Source: Chloranthus sessilifolius
Taxonomy: Eukaryota; Streptophyta; Magnoliopsida; Chloranthales; Chloranthaceae
NCBI GenBank assembly: GCA_021018995.1
Contig: CM037593.1
Coordinates: 5,112,088-5,176,087, forward strand
DNA length: 64,000 nucleotides
Direction of reading: 5' to 3'
Positions 54,519 to 64,000 of this stretch are shown in pieces; the first letter of the stretch is position 1, and each line of letters opens with the position of its first letter. Both the position numbers and the translations under genes were made by a program. The notes beneath the pieces were generated by a model, which saw only the letters and a list, made by a program, of their open reading frames with translations, was not told the DNA's origin and searched no databases.

Positions 54519-54745
54519 TCAATGAATTATGACCAAATAAATAATTCTACATGCCATAAAAATCACTAAAAACTGTACAACAAAGATAAATCATAGGTTT
54601 CTAAAATAAGCCATTTTTGCATGGATTTAAATCAATGAATTATGACCAAATAAATAATTCTACATGCCATAAAAATCACTGAAAACTAAAGATACCTCTT
54701 AGGTTTCTAATGAACAACCAACAACCCACTTTTGCATGGATTTAA
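54519..54745. repeat. 113-bp tandem duplication
   Basis: TCAATGAATTATGACCAAAT starts at 54519 and again at 54632. The two units share AATAATTCTACATGCC and TTTTGCATGGATTTAA in order, with a few changes. No coding. Confidence 0.8.
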
Positions 54746-55184
54746 GTCACTCTTATCATAAGATCAGAAGATGCAAGGCATGAATTGACTAATGCACTCA
54801 CTATTATACTGTAAACTATATTAATGAACATTTGGGAAGATACCCACTACTGAAACCACATGTGGGTACACAATGGAATCCCATGTCAAAGTTGAACAAG
54901 ATGAACTTTTATACCGAGAATTGAAACTACGATCTACTTACTCTTCACAAGCCTCAAAGGTATTCAGAGACAACTGGTAGTCCTTTGCAGAAGCAGGCAA
55001 TGTTAAGGAGATACCAAGAACCGGGGTCTTGGAAGGGACACTTCTTGTCTTATGTCGGAAGAATAGAACTGATCAAAAGTGTTCTTTATCCATTCCAAAT
55101 TTTTTGGACTTGAACCTTCTTAATTCCAAGATAAGTCCTAAAGAAGATCAAATCCATCTTTGCTTCTTCTATGCACCCAGTTAG

Positions 55185-56259
55185 TTTTTTTTATTGGTAA
55201 TAAGTAATATATAAGAAAGAGAAACAAAAAAGTAGAAACCTGTGTAATAGCGAGGAGCTAAACAACAGGCTGGAGAAACAAAAACAAAGCAGTAAAGACA
55301 AAAAAGAAACAACAAACCCCAAGGAAGGCCAAACAACTTAAAGCTGCCTAAGGGCGACACCCAGCAGACCAAGAAATGCAAAGGGTCATGACCCAAACCC
55401 TCACACAAAAATTAGATCGCCCATGGATCCACCACCTCCCCCCCATCCATGCCCATAGCATCTATATATTCAACAAAGCTCAGCACAGAACCCAGTCCCT
55501 AGCACTCCGAATCACAGAAGTGATAGGCTTATGAATTTTATGGAATAGTTGATTGTTTCTTTTCAGCCAGATAGCTAAAGAACCAGATACAGCTCCACAA
55601 TGCACTTTTAATCCCTCGGAACATACGTCAATTCCAAGCTGCCATAAGCTCCCCACAAGATCTTGGGAGTGCCCACTTCACTCCTAAGATCTTGAAAATA
55701 GTAGCCCAAATTTCTCTAACAAACCAACAATGAATGAAAATATGATTACCCAACTTTGCTTCAAATAAACACAATGGTATCAAGTATCGGCCGATATCAA
55801 TATGCATTGGCGATACATATCAGTTTCTGGCCAAACCGATACTGCCTAGTATCGGCCGGTACTGAGTTTTTTTTTGTTTTTTTCAATTTTTCACCAAAAA
55901 AAACTCGGTGTCACCTGATAGGCATCAGTCCAAAGATTGGACCGATATTCGATACCGACCCCGAGCTTGATACCTTTATTCAGAAGATTCATGCCCCTTT
56001 TCAGTAGTTGGTCAACCGTGAGGATTCAAACCCAAGCTAAAGTACACCAAAAAAAATTACACTCTAGGAGGAGCACAACCTTTCCAAACCGTCGCTCAAT
56101 TATGCTGCATCAGAGATTGATAAGAGAAGACTCCCTTGCTGTTCCCCTTCCAACACCTCATGTCCATAAGCAAACAATTGGGTCTACAACCCCTAGAGAG
56201 ACCCAATATTTCAACCAACATGAGAAACTCATTATCCCTCAAATTCCTCCTCATTTGGA
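55185..56259 (-). mobile_element. Minus-strand L1 with 15-bp target duplication, carrying a MITE
   Basis: Flanked by TATGCACCCAGTTAG (55170-55184) and TATGCACCCAGGTAG (56260-56274), one mismatch. The T-run at 55185-55192 marks the 3' end. Minus-strand coding includes HIFIHCWFVREIWATIFKIL with GVKWALPRSC (zf-RVT end, about 55745-55650) and, across the MITE, ILTVDQLLKRGMNL and WKGNSKGVFSYQSLM (about 56130-56000). The GTATCGG MITE at 55772-55977 interrupts the domain. The copy at 57310-58605 has the same MITE at the same place. Confidence 0.8.
55772..55977. mobile_element. GTATCGG MITE inside an L1
   Basis: Begins CAATGGTATCAAGTATCGGC and ends GAGCTTGATACCTTT, with the GTATCGGCCGATAC core of the hAT-type MITE family. 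It splits the zf-RVT coding of the surrounding L1. Confidence 0.7.
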
Positions 56260-56422
56260 TATGCACCCAGGTAGTTGAAATAAGGTTTGTATGCCAGTTA
56301 AAGAGGGCGGGCCTAGGAATCCGAAATCCCAAACATTTTGAATGATGTCGGCCTAATGAAGATTTCAAGGACATTAATCTCGAATCCTTAGTCACACTGG
56401 GCAAGATAGATTCGGCGCGATA

Positions 56423-56990
56423 TGTTGGGACTAGTGACATATGTGTTGGGTTGTAGTCCTTATTGATGTGTAGATTGTAAAATTGGGTGTGTATGGGTGT
56501 GTGTGTGTGGGTGTGTGTGTGCAATTCTTAATATAAAAGCTAGTGAGACACATTGTCTAACTAAGCTATTCTACTCTCTCCCTCTCCCTCTCCCTCTCCC
56601 TCCTTCCCTAAACTTAACCTATCCCCTGGACCAGCTAAATCTAAACCCTAACCTTTATTTTTCTATTAGGTATCAGAGGCAAGCTACCTTGACCTACCAT
56701 GCCATGTAGTATGTGCTGATGTTGGCATTGATGTCAGATGTCGACATGACGTCATGTTGACGTCAGTAAGGTCAAACCTTGACCTCAAATGCTGAAATAA
56801 GTTGACGCGTTTTGAACAGAATGTTCTAGTGAGTAAGTTTAATACTGAACTTTTTTTATTTGAAGCGATCTTGAAGGTGTTTTAAGAGGATTTGTTGAAC
56901 CTGGGAGTTCATGTTTTTCTGGGCTTCAGAATTCGGTGAGTTGATCAAACTTGATGTATCATAGGAACGTCTATTCCCTATTTCTCAATT
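56423..56990 (+). mobile_element. Copia 5' end: LTR, primer site and leader, fossil
   Basis: LTR about 56423-56667 starts TGTTGGGACTAGTG and contains a GT run (about 56490-56520) and a CTCTCC run (about 56573-56602). Primer site GGTATCAGAGGC follows at about 56669-56680. The leader with GACATGACGTCATGTTGACG resembles the C2 and C1 leaders. No coding region follows, so it is a broken fragment. Confidence 0.65.
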
Positions 56991-57309
56991 GAGCACACGT
57001 TAACACCCTCCCCCAAGCGGAAAACTTAACTCTAGTTGGGGTCATCCTCTTCCACATTTTTGTCCACGGTTGGAGCACAATAGGTCTCCTATAGGAGAAC
57101 CTATAAAATGAATTGATCGAGAATTAACCCTGCCTCCTATTCCAGAATTTTGATGGTTTATAGTGTAGAAACAGTTGTATGAAAGTAAGAAAGAGGACCC
57201 AGACCTCTAACCATACTTCTTTGTACTCACGCACGCCTAAGTCCTAACAAACCATGCTCAAGTCACTTTTTGGAAGAAAGCATATTTTTAAAGAAATGAA
57301 AAAGTACAC
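56991..57309 (-). mobile_element. Possible copia 3' border (minus strand), weak
   Basis: Minus strand reads CCGCTTGGGGGAGGGTGTTAACG, a purine tract followed by a TGTTAAC LTR start, near 57020-56998. Nothing else recognisable lies between here and the next LINE copy. Confidence 0.35.
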
Positions 57310-58605
57310 ACCTGTATAATAGCAAGGAGCTAAACAACAGGCCACAGAAACAAAAACAAAGCAATAAAGACAAAAAAGAAACAACAAACCCCAAGGAAAG
57401 CCAAACAACCTAAAGCCGCCTAGGGGCGAGTTCCAGCAGACCAGGAAACTAAAGGGTCATAACCCAAACCCTCACACCAAAACTAGATCACCCATGGATC
57501 CACCGCCTCCCCCGCATCCATGCCCATAGCATCTATATCCAACAAAGCTCAGCTCAGAACCCAATCCCTAGCTTTCCGATTCACCAAAGAGATAAGCTTC
57601 TGAATCTTATGAATACTCGATCGTTTCTTTCCAGCCAGATCGCTCAGAGAACAGCATACAACGTAGCTCCCCACAAAGCGCTTTTAATCCCTAGGAACAT
57701 GCCAAAATTCCAAGCTTCCATAAGCTACCCACAAGATTTTGTGAGTACCCACTTCACTCCTAAGATCTTGAAAACAGTAGCCCAAATTTCTTAAACAAAC
57801 CAGCAATGAATGGAAAGATGATCAGCCGATTTGGCATCAGATAAACACAATGGTATCAGGAGCATTGAAGGATTTATTTTCGCATGTGTAGATCGTTCCA
57901 ATGGTATCAGGAGCATTGGAGGATTTATTTTCGCATGTGTAGATCGTTCCAATGAACTGAAGGGCTTAATTTTGGCTTCTTAATGCACCATATCCGTGCC
58001 ATCGGATACATGAGGGTTTATAGGCCGTTCACACTACTTTTATCCTAATGGGCTGTTGGCGTTTAGCCCATTGTTATCTAGCAGCTGTATATGTATAACT
58101 CAGAGCATTGGGGGACTTTATGTTTGCATGCAATGAAATGGAGGGCTTTAAATGGAAAGATGATCAGCCGAATTCGCGTCAGATAAACACAATGCATCAG
58201 GTATCGACCAATACTGATACGCATCGGTGATATGTATCGATTTCTGGAAAAACTGATACTGACACTGGTATCGGTGGTATCAGTCAATACCAGACAATAT
58301 CAACCGATACATATCACAGTATCAACTGATATTGTCATTTTTATCATTTTTATCTTTGCAAAATTTTCACAAAGAAACTTAGTATCAGTAATAACTTATA
58401 CTTATCAGTCCAAAGATTGGACTGATACCCGATAACCGATACCGATATCGAGTTTGACACCTTTAATCTAAAGATTCATGCCCTTTTCAGTAGTTAGTCA
58501 ACCGTGAGGATTCGAACCCAAGTACAGTCCACCCAAAAAATTACACTCTAAGAGGAGTATAATCATACAAAATCATCACCCAATTATGTTGCATCAAAGA
58601 TTGAC
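57310..58605 (-). mobile_element. Second copy of the MITE-carrying L1
   Basis: Aligns with 55220-56126 through the 3' UTR, the zf-RVT end, the embedded MITE (here about 58190-58464) and the ILTVDQLLKRGMNL block, but lacks the T-run. It also has about 340 bp that the other copy lacks (57848-58189). That extra segment is bounded by repeats of AATGGAAAGATGATCAGCCG and contains a 51-bp tandem duplication. Both copies carry the MITE at the same point. Confidence 0.72.
57848..57949. repeat. 51-bp tandem duplication
   Basis: CAATGGTATCAGGAGCATTG and the following 31 bp occur at 57848-57898 and 57899-57949 with one difference. Confidence 0.9.
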
Positions 58606-58799
58606 TGTTGACTCAAAAATTTCAAATTTATGGAAAGCAGGAAGTTCTTCTATGTCCTAAATTTCAAAGCTCGGATGAGGTAAATTAATGAAAGGAATTA
58701 ACAGAGGGAATTTTATTTATTGGTTTATTAGTATTATTATTATTATTATTATTTGAAATCTATTCTAATTAGGACTTAAAGTCCAACTAAGTCAAAGAT
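58606..58799. other. Unannotated, with (ATT)n run
   Basis: ATT microsatellite at about 58731-58754. Otherwise nothing recognised. Confidence 0.5.
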
Positions 58800-59238
58800 A
58801 GTTGAGAGCCACACATGGGCCTACTTGCGTGGGCCCTCTTTTGACTCCTTCTAATTAATGGCCCATGCAGGTCATCTCTCTCTCATTTAATGGCCCACGC
58901 AGGCCATTCCCTTTTTTCTCTCTTATTGATGGCCTACGCAGGCCATCCCCTTTTCTCTCTCTCATTGATGGCCCACACAGGCCATCCCTCCCTCCAATGA
59001 CCCACGCAGGGTCACCTGCGTGCGCCATCCTTTCTTTTTCTTTTTATTCTTTTCCTTCTTTCTTTCTATATCTAACTATGGCCCACGCAGGATCACCTCA
59101 ACTTCCTTTATCTTCTCCATATTTTTCTCTCTATCTTTTATTCTCTTTCAAAATGACCCACGCAAGCCACCTACGTGGGCCATCTTCTTTTACGTAGCTC
59201 TTTTTTTTTCCTTTACTTAAGCAAATAACCCCACTTGC
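58800..59238. repeat. Degenerate tandem repeats with GGCCCACGCAGGCCAT
   Basis: Eight or more blocks of roughly 40-50 bp pair a near-palindromic TGGCCCACGCAGGCCAT with a CTCTCTCT/TTTTC-rich spacer. Similar blocks (GACCCACACAGCCACC) resume at 63490, after G3, so the element landed inside this repeat. Confidence 0.75.
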
Positions 59239-59243
59239 GTGGG

Positions 59244-60207
59244 TGACGGGGACGCCGTGTACATGGACATTGGTTTTAGACCACATCGCTTCTACCGGGG
59301 TCGGAAGAAACGTAGAGGAAGCCCGAGTACTACGGCTTCAGGAGAGAAAAGGAGGCACAAAACCGTCATTATGAACAGTGAACAGTGACGGACGTCCGGG
59401 AACAGCGACGGATGTCCGTGATGAACAGTGTCGGACATCTGTGAATAGTGGCAGACGTCCATGATTTTGAACCTCCATTGTCCATAGGTCACGGACGTTC
59501 GTGGGGTACTACGGTCATCCGTGAGCGTCGCAACGGGATTTCTAATTTTGTGAAATTTTCCTTTTTCAGTCTTTTATTATTATTAGGACACTTTATTTTT
59601 TTTACTTTGGTGGCCTATATAAGGAGGCTTGTAAATACTTTTTAATTAGTTAATTGAATATTTTGAATGTTTTTATACTTGAATATTCTTCTTCCCGAGA
59701 TGGGTTTGGTGTGAGGCCCAGGGAGTAATTCCCAAAGGTATCTTCTTATCTTTTCTATTCTCAGACTTCCCTATTATCTTCACCTAATCCATCTACCCTT
59801 TTGAACCCAAATCTATTAATTTCTTCGATCCCAAAACCCCAAACCTCTTTTGAAACTCTAAACCAATCAGAGTCATAAACCTAAACCAAACCATAAGCCT
59901 GTTACAAAACCATAAATCTATTTCCACAACCCTAGTTTAAACCTGTGAATCTACAACGAATCGAGACGAACGCCCAAGCCTGGAAAAGTCAGAGTTCTAT
60001 CTCTAGGCCCGATCTCGCCACAAATCTAACGGGACTTGCGCATCGGACTGGACCCTAGCCGGATCTCGCGTAATCAGTATATTTGAATTCTCAGAACCCG
60101 AAGGTATCGTGATAATTTTGTGATTAAACTTGAATTAATTTATTTAATCTCAGCAAAAGTGCATTAAATCATTAATCACGCATTTCTAGGGTTACCGTTC
60201 CGAGTCA
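59244..60207 (+). repeat. G3 5' LTR
   Basis: The first ~150 bp match the pol tail coding (YRGRKKRRGSPSTT, then GEKRRHKTV), followed by U3 with GACGGACGTCC repeats (about 59380-59530), TATATAAGG at 59616, and R/U5 with GAGATGGGTTTGGTGTGAGG. Confidence 0.85.
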
Positions 60208-60235
60208 ATTTTGCCTAGAAACGGCCTCAACACTT

Positions 60236-62508
60236 GAACCACCTTAGGTTGGTTTGTGAGACCCTAAAGGGCAAGAAGTTGTTTGCAAATCCCAAGAAGT
60301 GCACCTTCATGCACCGTTCCGTTATCTTCTTGGGATTCATTATCTCGATCGATGGAATGGTCGCGAATCCCAAAAAGGTTAAAGCTATTGTGGAGTGGCC
60401 GAACCTAAGAACATACATGATGTCTAGAGCTTCCATAGCTTGGCTACCTTCTATCGTCGCTTCATCAGAAGCTTTAGCACCATCATGGCCCCAATCACTG
60501 ATTGCATGAAAAAGGGGGACTTTAAATGGGGCAAAGCCGCAACGAAAGTCTTTGCCGAGATCAAACAGCGAATGAGTAGTGCACCCGTCATGCGCTTACC
60601 GAACTTTTCCAGAGTCTTTGAAGTAGCATGCGACGCATCGGGTGTAGGTATAGGAAGAGTGCTTAGCCAGGAGGGTCATCCAGTGGCCTATTTTAGTAAA
60701 AAACTTAATGAGGCAAGGCAAAAATACTCCACCTATGACAAAGAGTTCTATGCGGTCATCCGATCTCTTTGGTATTGGAAACATTACCTTAAACCGCAGA
60801 AATTTGTGTTGTTCTCTGACCATGAAACCTAACGCTTCCTTACTTCACAGAAAAAGTTGAACCCAAGGCACACGAAGTGGGTCGAGTACCTTCAAAGGTT
60901 CACATTCGTGTTAAAGCATAAGCCCGGTGCTGAAAATAGGGCTGCTGATGCACTTAGTCGTCGAGTGGCAACTTTGAGCACAATGAGCACCGAGGTCGTC
61001 GGATTCGAAAGGTTAAAGGATGAGTACCCCTAGTGCCCATATTTTGGGGTTAAGTACACTGCTCTCCTTAGTGACCCGACCAGCACACACCCCGTGTACA
61101 CCATCCACGATGGGTACTTGTTTAAAGGCAATCGCCTTTGCATCCCTCACACTTCATTGCGTGGCTTTCTCATTTGGGAGTTACATGTTGGAGGGATAGC
61201 CGGTCATTTCGGGTGTAATAAGACCATTGCGCTCGTAGAGGATAAGTTCTTTTGGCCTAGCCTAATGAGAGATGTCGTTCGGGTCTTGAAACATAGTCGT
61301 ACTTGTCAAGTGTCAAAACAAACGAAACAAAATACCAGCTTGTACACCCCGTTACCCGTGCCACACACACCGTGGCAAAACCTCTCAATGGACTTCGTGC
61401 TGAACTTCCCAAAGCTCCAAGCACGATTCCATCTTTGTCGTAGTGGATCAATTTTCCAAGATGACCCACTTGATTCCTTGTTCCAAAACCTCTGATGCAT
61501 CCCACATTGCTAAATTGTTCTTTGCGGAGGTAGTATGTCTTCATGGGTTGCCCAAAACCATTGTGTCTGATAGGGATGTCAAATTCACTAGCTATTTTTG
61601 GAAGACACTTTGGCACATGATAGGCACAATGCTTTAATTTTCGACGGCTTATCACCCTCAAACGGATGGTCAAACCGAAAGCACCAATGGAGTCTTGGGA
61701 ATCTCCTTCGTAGTCTTGTCGGTAATCATGTTAGGACCTGGGATACCATTTTGCCCACAGCTGAATTTGCCTATAATAATTTTGTCAATAGGTCCTTAGG
61801 CATGAGTCCTTTTGAGGTAGTACATGGTCATAGGCCTAGGACACCACTAGATTTGATCCCCATGTCCGCCTCCCATAGAGTATCAGAGTCTGCCGATGCA
61901 TTTGCACAACACAGTCATAACTTGCATGCCGAAATTAGATAAAAGATTAATTCAAGCAACAATCAATATAAATTATCTGTTGATGCTCACAGGCATTTTA
62001 AAAAATATCAGGTGGGTGATTATGTGATGGTCTTACTTAGGCCTAAGCGGTTCCCATCGGAATCCACAAAGAAGCTCCAATCTCGAGGCGTTGGACCTTT
62101 TACAATTTTGGCTAAGAGTGGTTCTAATGCATACGTGCTTGAGCTTCCTCCAGGTACTGGGGTTAGCTCAACGTTCAATGTGGAGGACTTGGTTCCTTAC
62201 TTGGGTTTCACCCCACCTCCTGAAAACCCACTCCAGCCACCTCATAGCCCCGACCCAACCTTGCAGCCCCTACCTCTTCCTTCCCCAAGCAAACAGAGAA
62301 AAGACAAGATAGAGGATATAATAAGTGATTATGTCGTCTCCACACATGACGGAGGAGTCCAGAAGTACTTGGTTAAATGGGTCGGCAAACCGGAATCCGA
62401 AAACACTTGGATCCACGAGAATGAAGTTCGCCGATTGAACCCCGACTTGATCGACATCTACCACGACCGTGTTTCATCGGTGATGAAACCTTTTTGGTCC
62501 AGGGGAAT
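60236..62508 (+). pseudogene. G3 pol region: RT end, RNase H, integrase, chromodomain, fossil
   Basis: The RT connection region starts about 60240 (LVCETLKGKKLFANPKKCTF). RNase H follows at about 60600-60800 ([26 protein letters not shown]). Integrase: the zinc block near 61170-61320 (HVGGIAGHFG, TCQVSK), the core SMDFVLNFP (61387) and [13 protein letters not shown] (61564). The C-terminal GPFTILAKSGSNAYVLELP is near 62095. The chromodomain at about 62365-62470 reads KYLVKWVGKPESENTW and then L-N-P-D-L-I-D-I-Y. Broken fossil. Confidence 0.85.
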
Positions 62509-63412
62509 TGACAGGGACGCCGAGTATATAGACATTAATTTTGGACCACATCACTTCTACCGGCATCGGAAGAAACGTAGAGGAAGCCCGAGTACCACAG
62601 CTTCAGGAGAGAAAAGGAGGCACAAAACCGTCATTGTAAACAGTGAACAGTGAACAATGACGGACGTCCGTGATGAATAGTGTCGGACGTCCGTGAGCAG
62701 TGACGGACGTCCGTGATTTTGAATCTCCACTGTCCATAGGTCACGGACGTCCGTGGGCGTCGCGACGGGATTTTCTAATTTTGCGAAATTTTCCTTTTTC
62801 TGTCTTTTATTATTTTTAGGACTATATAAGGAGGCTTATAAATACTTTTTAATTAATTAATTAAGTATTTTGAATGCTTTATGCTTGAATATTTTTCTTC
62901 CCAATATGGGTTTGGTGTGAGGCCAAGGAAGTGATTCCCAAAGGTATCTTCTTATCTTTTCTATTCCCTGACTTTCCTATTATCTTAACCTAATCCATCT
63001 ACCCTTTTGAACCCAAATCTATTAGTTTCTTAGATCCCAAAACCCCAAACCTCTTTTGAAACCTTAAACCAATCAGAGCCATATACCTAAACCAAACCAT
63101 AAGCCTATTACAAAACCATAAATCTATTTCCACAGCCCTAGTTTAAACCCATGAATCTACAACGAATTGCGACGAACGCACAAGCCTGAAAAAGCCAGAG
63201 TTCTATCTCTAGGCCCGATCTAGCCACAAATCTAACGGGGCTTGCACATCGGACTGAACCCTAACCGGATCTCGTGTAATCAGTCTATTTGAATTCTCAG
63301 AATGCAAAGGTATTGTGATAATTTTGCAATTAAACTTGAATTAATTTTTTTAATTTCGGCAAAAGTGCATTAAATCATAATCACGCATTTTTAAGGTTAC
63401 CGTCCCACGTCA
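62509..63412 (+). repeat. G3 3' LTR, first part also coding
   Basis: The pol frame runs across 62509 into the LTR and ends near 62653. The tail contains FGPHHFYRHRKKRRG and a basic GEKRRHKTVIV end. U3 palindromes are at about 62650-62760, TATATAAGG at 62823, and the end CGTCA at 63408-63412. Confidence 0.85.
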
Positions 63413-63417
63413 GTGGG

Positions 63418-64000
63418 CTATCCTACTTCTTACACTCTTTCTTCTCCTCTTTTCTCTCATTTATCTCTTTATGTCATATTCTCTTTCAAAATGACCCACA
63501 CAGCCACCTGCGTGAGCCAACTTCGTGCATGCATCCTCTCTTTTCTCCGCTTAAGTAAATAACCACCGGCGTAGGCCATATATCTCGAGAAGATTCTTCT
63601 CTCAATCCGCGTGAAGGATGAGGCTCACGCAGCCCTCACAACCACCCTTGGTTTTTGTGAAACCTTGCTCAAACCGTAAGATTATAACTTCCCGTAACCG
63701 CTACAATAAATCTATAAATAGCATATCCAATCTCATGCTCTAGGGATCCGAAAATTCTTACGCGAGAGCCCTACCGAAGACTTCTCCGACTTAGATTCTT
63801 TTGCCAAGATACCTTAAGGTAACTCTGAGATTTTTTATGTTCCCTCTAATTCTCTCCTTTGACTTCCTTTTACTTAGAGAGTACAGGAGAGATAAATCCA
63901 GATTTAATTCTAAATTCGAAATGTCTTGGATACGGGTGCATCTAGGATAAGGTCTACGACCCTTACCTAAATGTGATGCGCTTAGGATAAAAGTTACAAC
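63418..64000. other. Unannotated DNA right of G3
   Basis: Continues the CCCACGCAGG-type repeat to about 63640. The rest has TCTATAAATAG (63711) and mixed sequence that could be the start of another LTR, but I cannot bound it. No CYP59 first exon was found. Confidence 0.4.

Larger units (their letters stand above)
54960..56400 (+). mobile_element. Plus-strand L1 fragment, split by a minus-strand L1
   Basis: Left piece (to about 55184): in one frame LSYVGRIELIKSVLYPFQIF and KKIKSIFASSM, the thumb of an L1 reverse transcriptase. Right piece (from about 56260): QLKRAGLGIRNPKHFE, the block that normally follows. The pieces are separated exactly by the insertion at 55185-56259. It belongs to a different L1 subfamily from LINE-1. 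Both pieces are short and broken. Confidence 0.72.
59244..63412 (+). mobile_element. G3: Ty3/gypsy chromovirus, shortened fossil with intact ends
   Basis: A 4.17-kb element with a 5-bp duplication GTGGG (59239-59243 and 63413-63417). LTRs 59244-60207 and 62509-63412 both start TGAC(A/G)GGGACGCC, and the 3' copy ends CGTCA. The internal part is much shorter than in a complete element and begins in the reverse transcriptase. RNase H, integrase and chromodomain remain. It is broken in more than one place. LTR difference is several percent by eye. Close relative of G2 in its LTRs. Confidence 0.9.

Noticed and set aside
1-64000. tRNA, rRNA or other structural RNA genes
   Set aside because: The only tRNA-like matches are short primer-binding sites of LTR elements. 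No cloverleaf or rRNA segment was recognised.

Overview
This is nuclear DNA of a flowering plant. It holds one host gene in spliced exons on the minus strand, and nearly everything else is transposon sequence lodged in that gene's introns or beside it. The flowering-plant assignment rests on plant-type L1 LINEs (DUF4283 ORF1, zf-RVT tail), an RTE-type LINE end, chromodomain Ty3/gypsy elements, Ty1/copia elements and hAT elements of the BED/DUF659 type. I cannot name the species. Very long, TE-filled introns suggest a large, repeat-rich genome.

Host gene. Nine exons between 10400 and 53851 (minus strand) encode about 255 contiguous residues matching plant CYP59 (the PPIL4 family): a multidomain cyclophilin with an RRM. 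All nine have GT/AG borders and compatible phases, and none contains a stop. Two introns are very large: 39251-53746 (14.5 kb) and 14495-39132 (24.6 kb). The first exon(s) lie beyond the right edge and the C-terminal exons beyond the left edge, so most or all of the 64 kb probably belongs to one transcription unit.

Layout. 1-10.4 kb: LINE relics, then a 6.6-kb L1 LINE (3393-9970) sitting inside a foldback MITE. 10.4-14.5 kb: seven small exons with MITEs between them. 14.5-39.1 kb: one intron holding a nested stack, in which a short LINE was hit by chromovirus G1 (15432-27340), itself hit by a second long LINE (19144-23910). The same intron holds a compound chromovirus G2 (28443-37734) with a third long LINE in one of its LTRs. 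39.1-53.7 kb: a minus-strand copia (C1) interrupted by a plus-strand copia (C2) that carries part of a fourth long LINE, then a 5.5-kb hAT transposon (47522-53040) with a perfect 8-bp target duplication, then a hAT-type MITE. 53.9-64 kb: LINE-in-LINE insertions, copia ends and chromovirus G3 (59244-63412).

The most interesting signals are these. (1) The CYP59 gene spans at least 43 kb yet keeps intact splice sites. (2) A long L1 family has an ORF1 that begins with a RanBP2-type zinc finger. (3) Related chromoviruses have LTRs ending TGACG/CGTCA that start inside the pol coding end, and their U3 regions carry different arrays of perfect palindromes. (4) The hAT element carries about 19 tandem AGATCT-centred palindromes upstream of its transposase. 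I found no evidence for a new enzymatic or defence system. The novelty is in element architecture.
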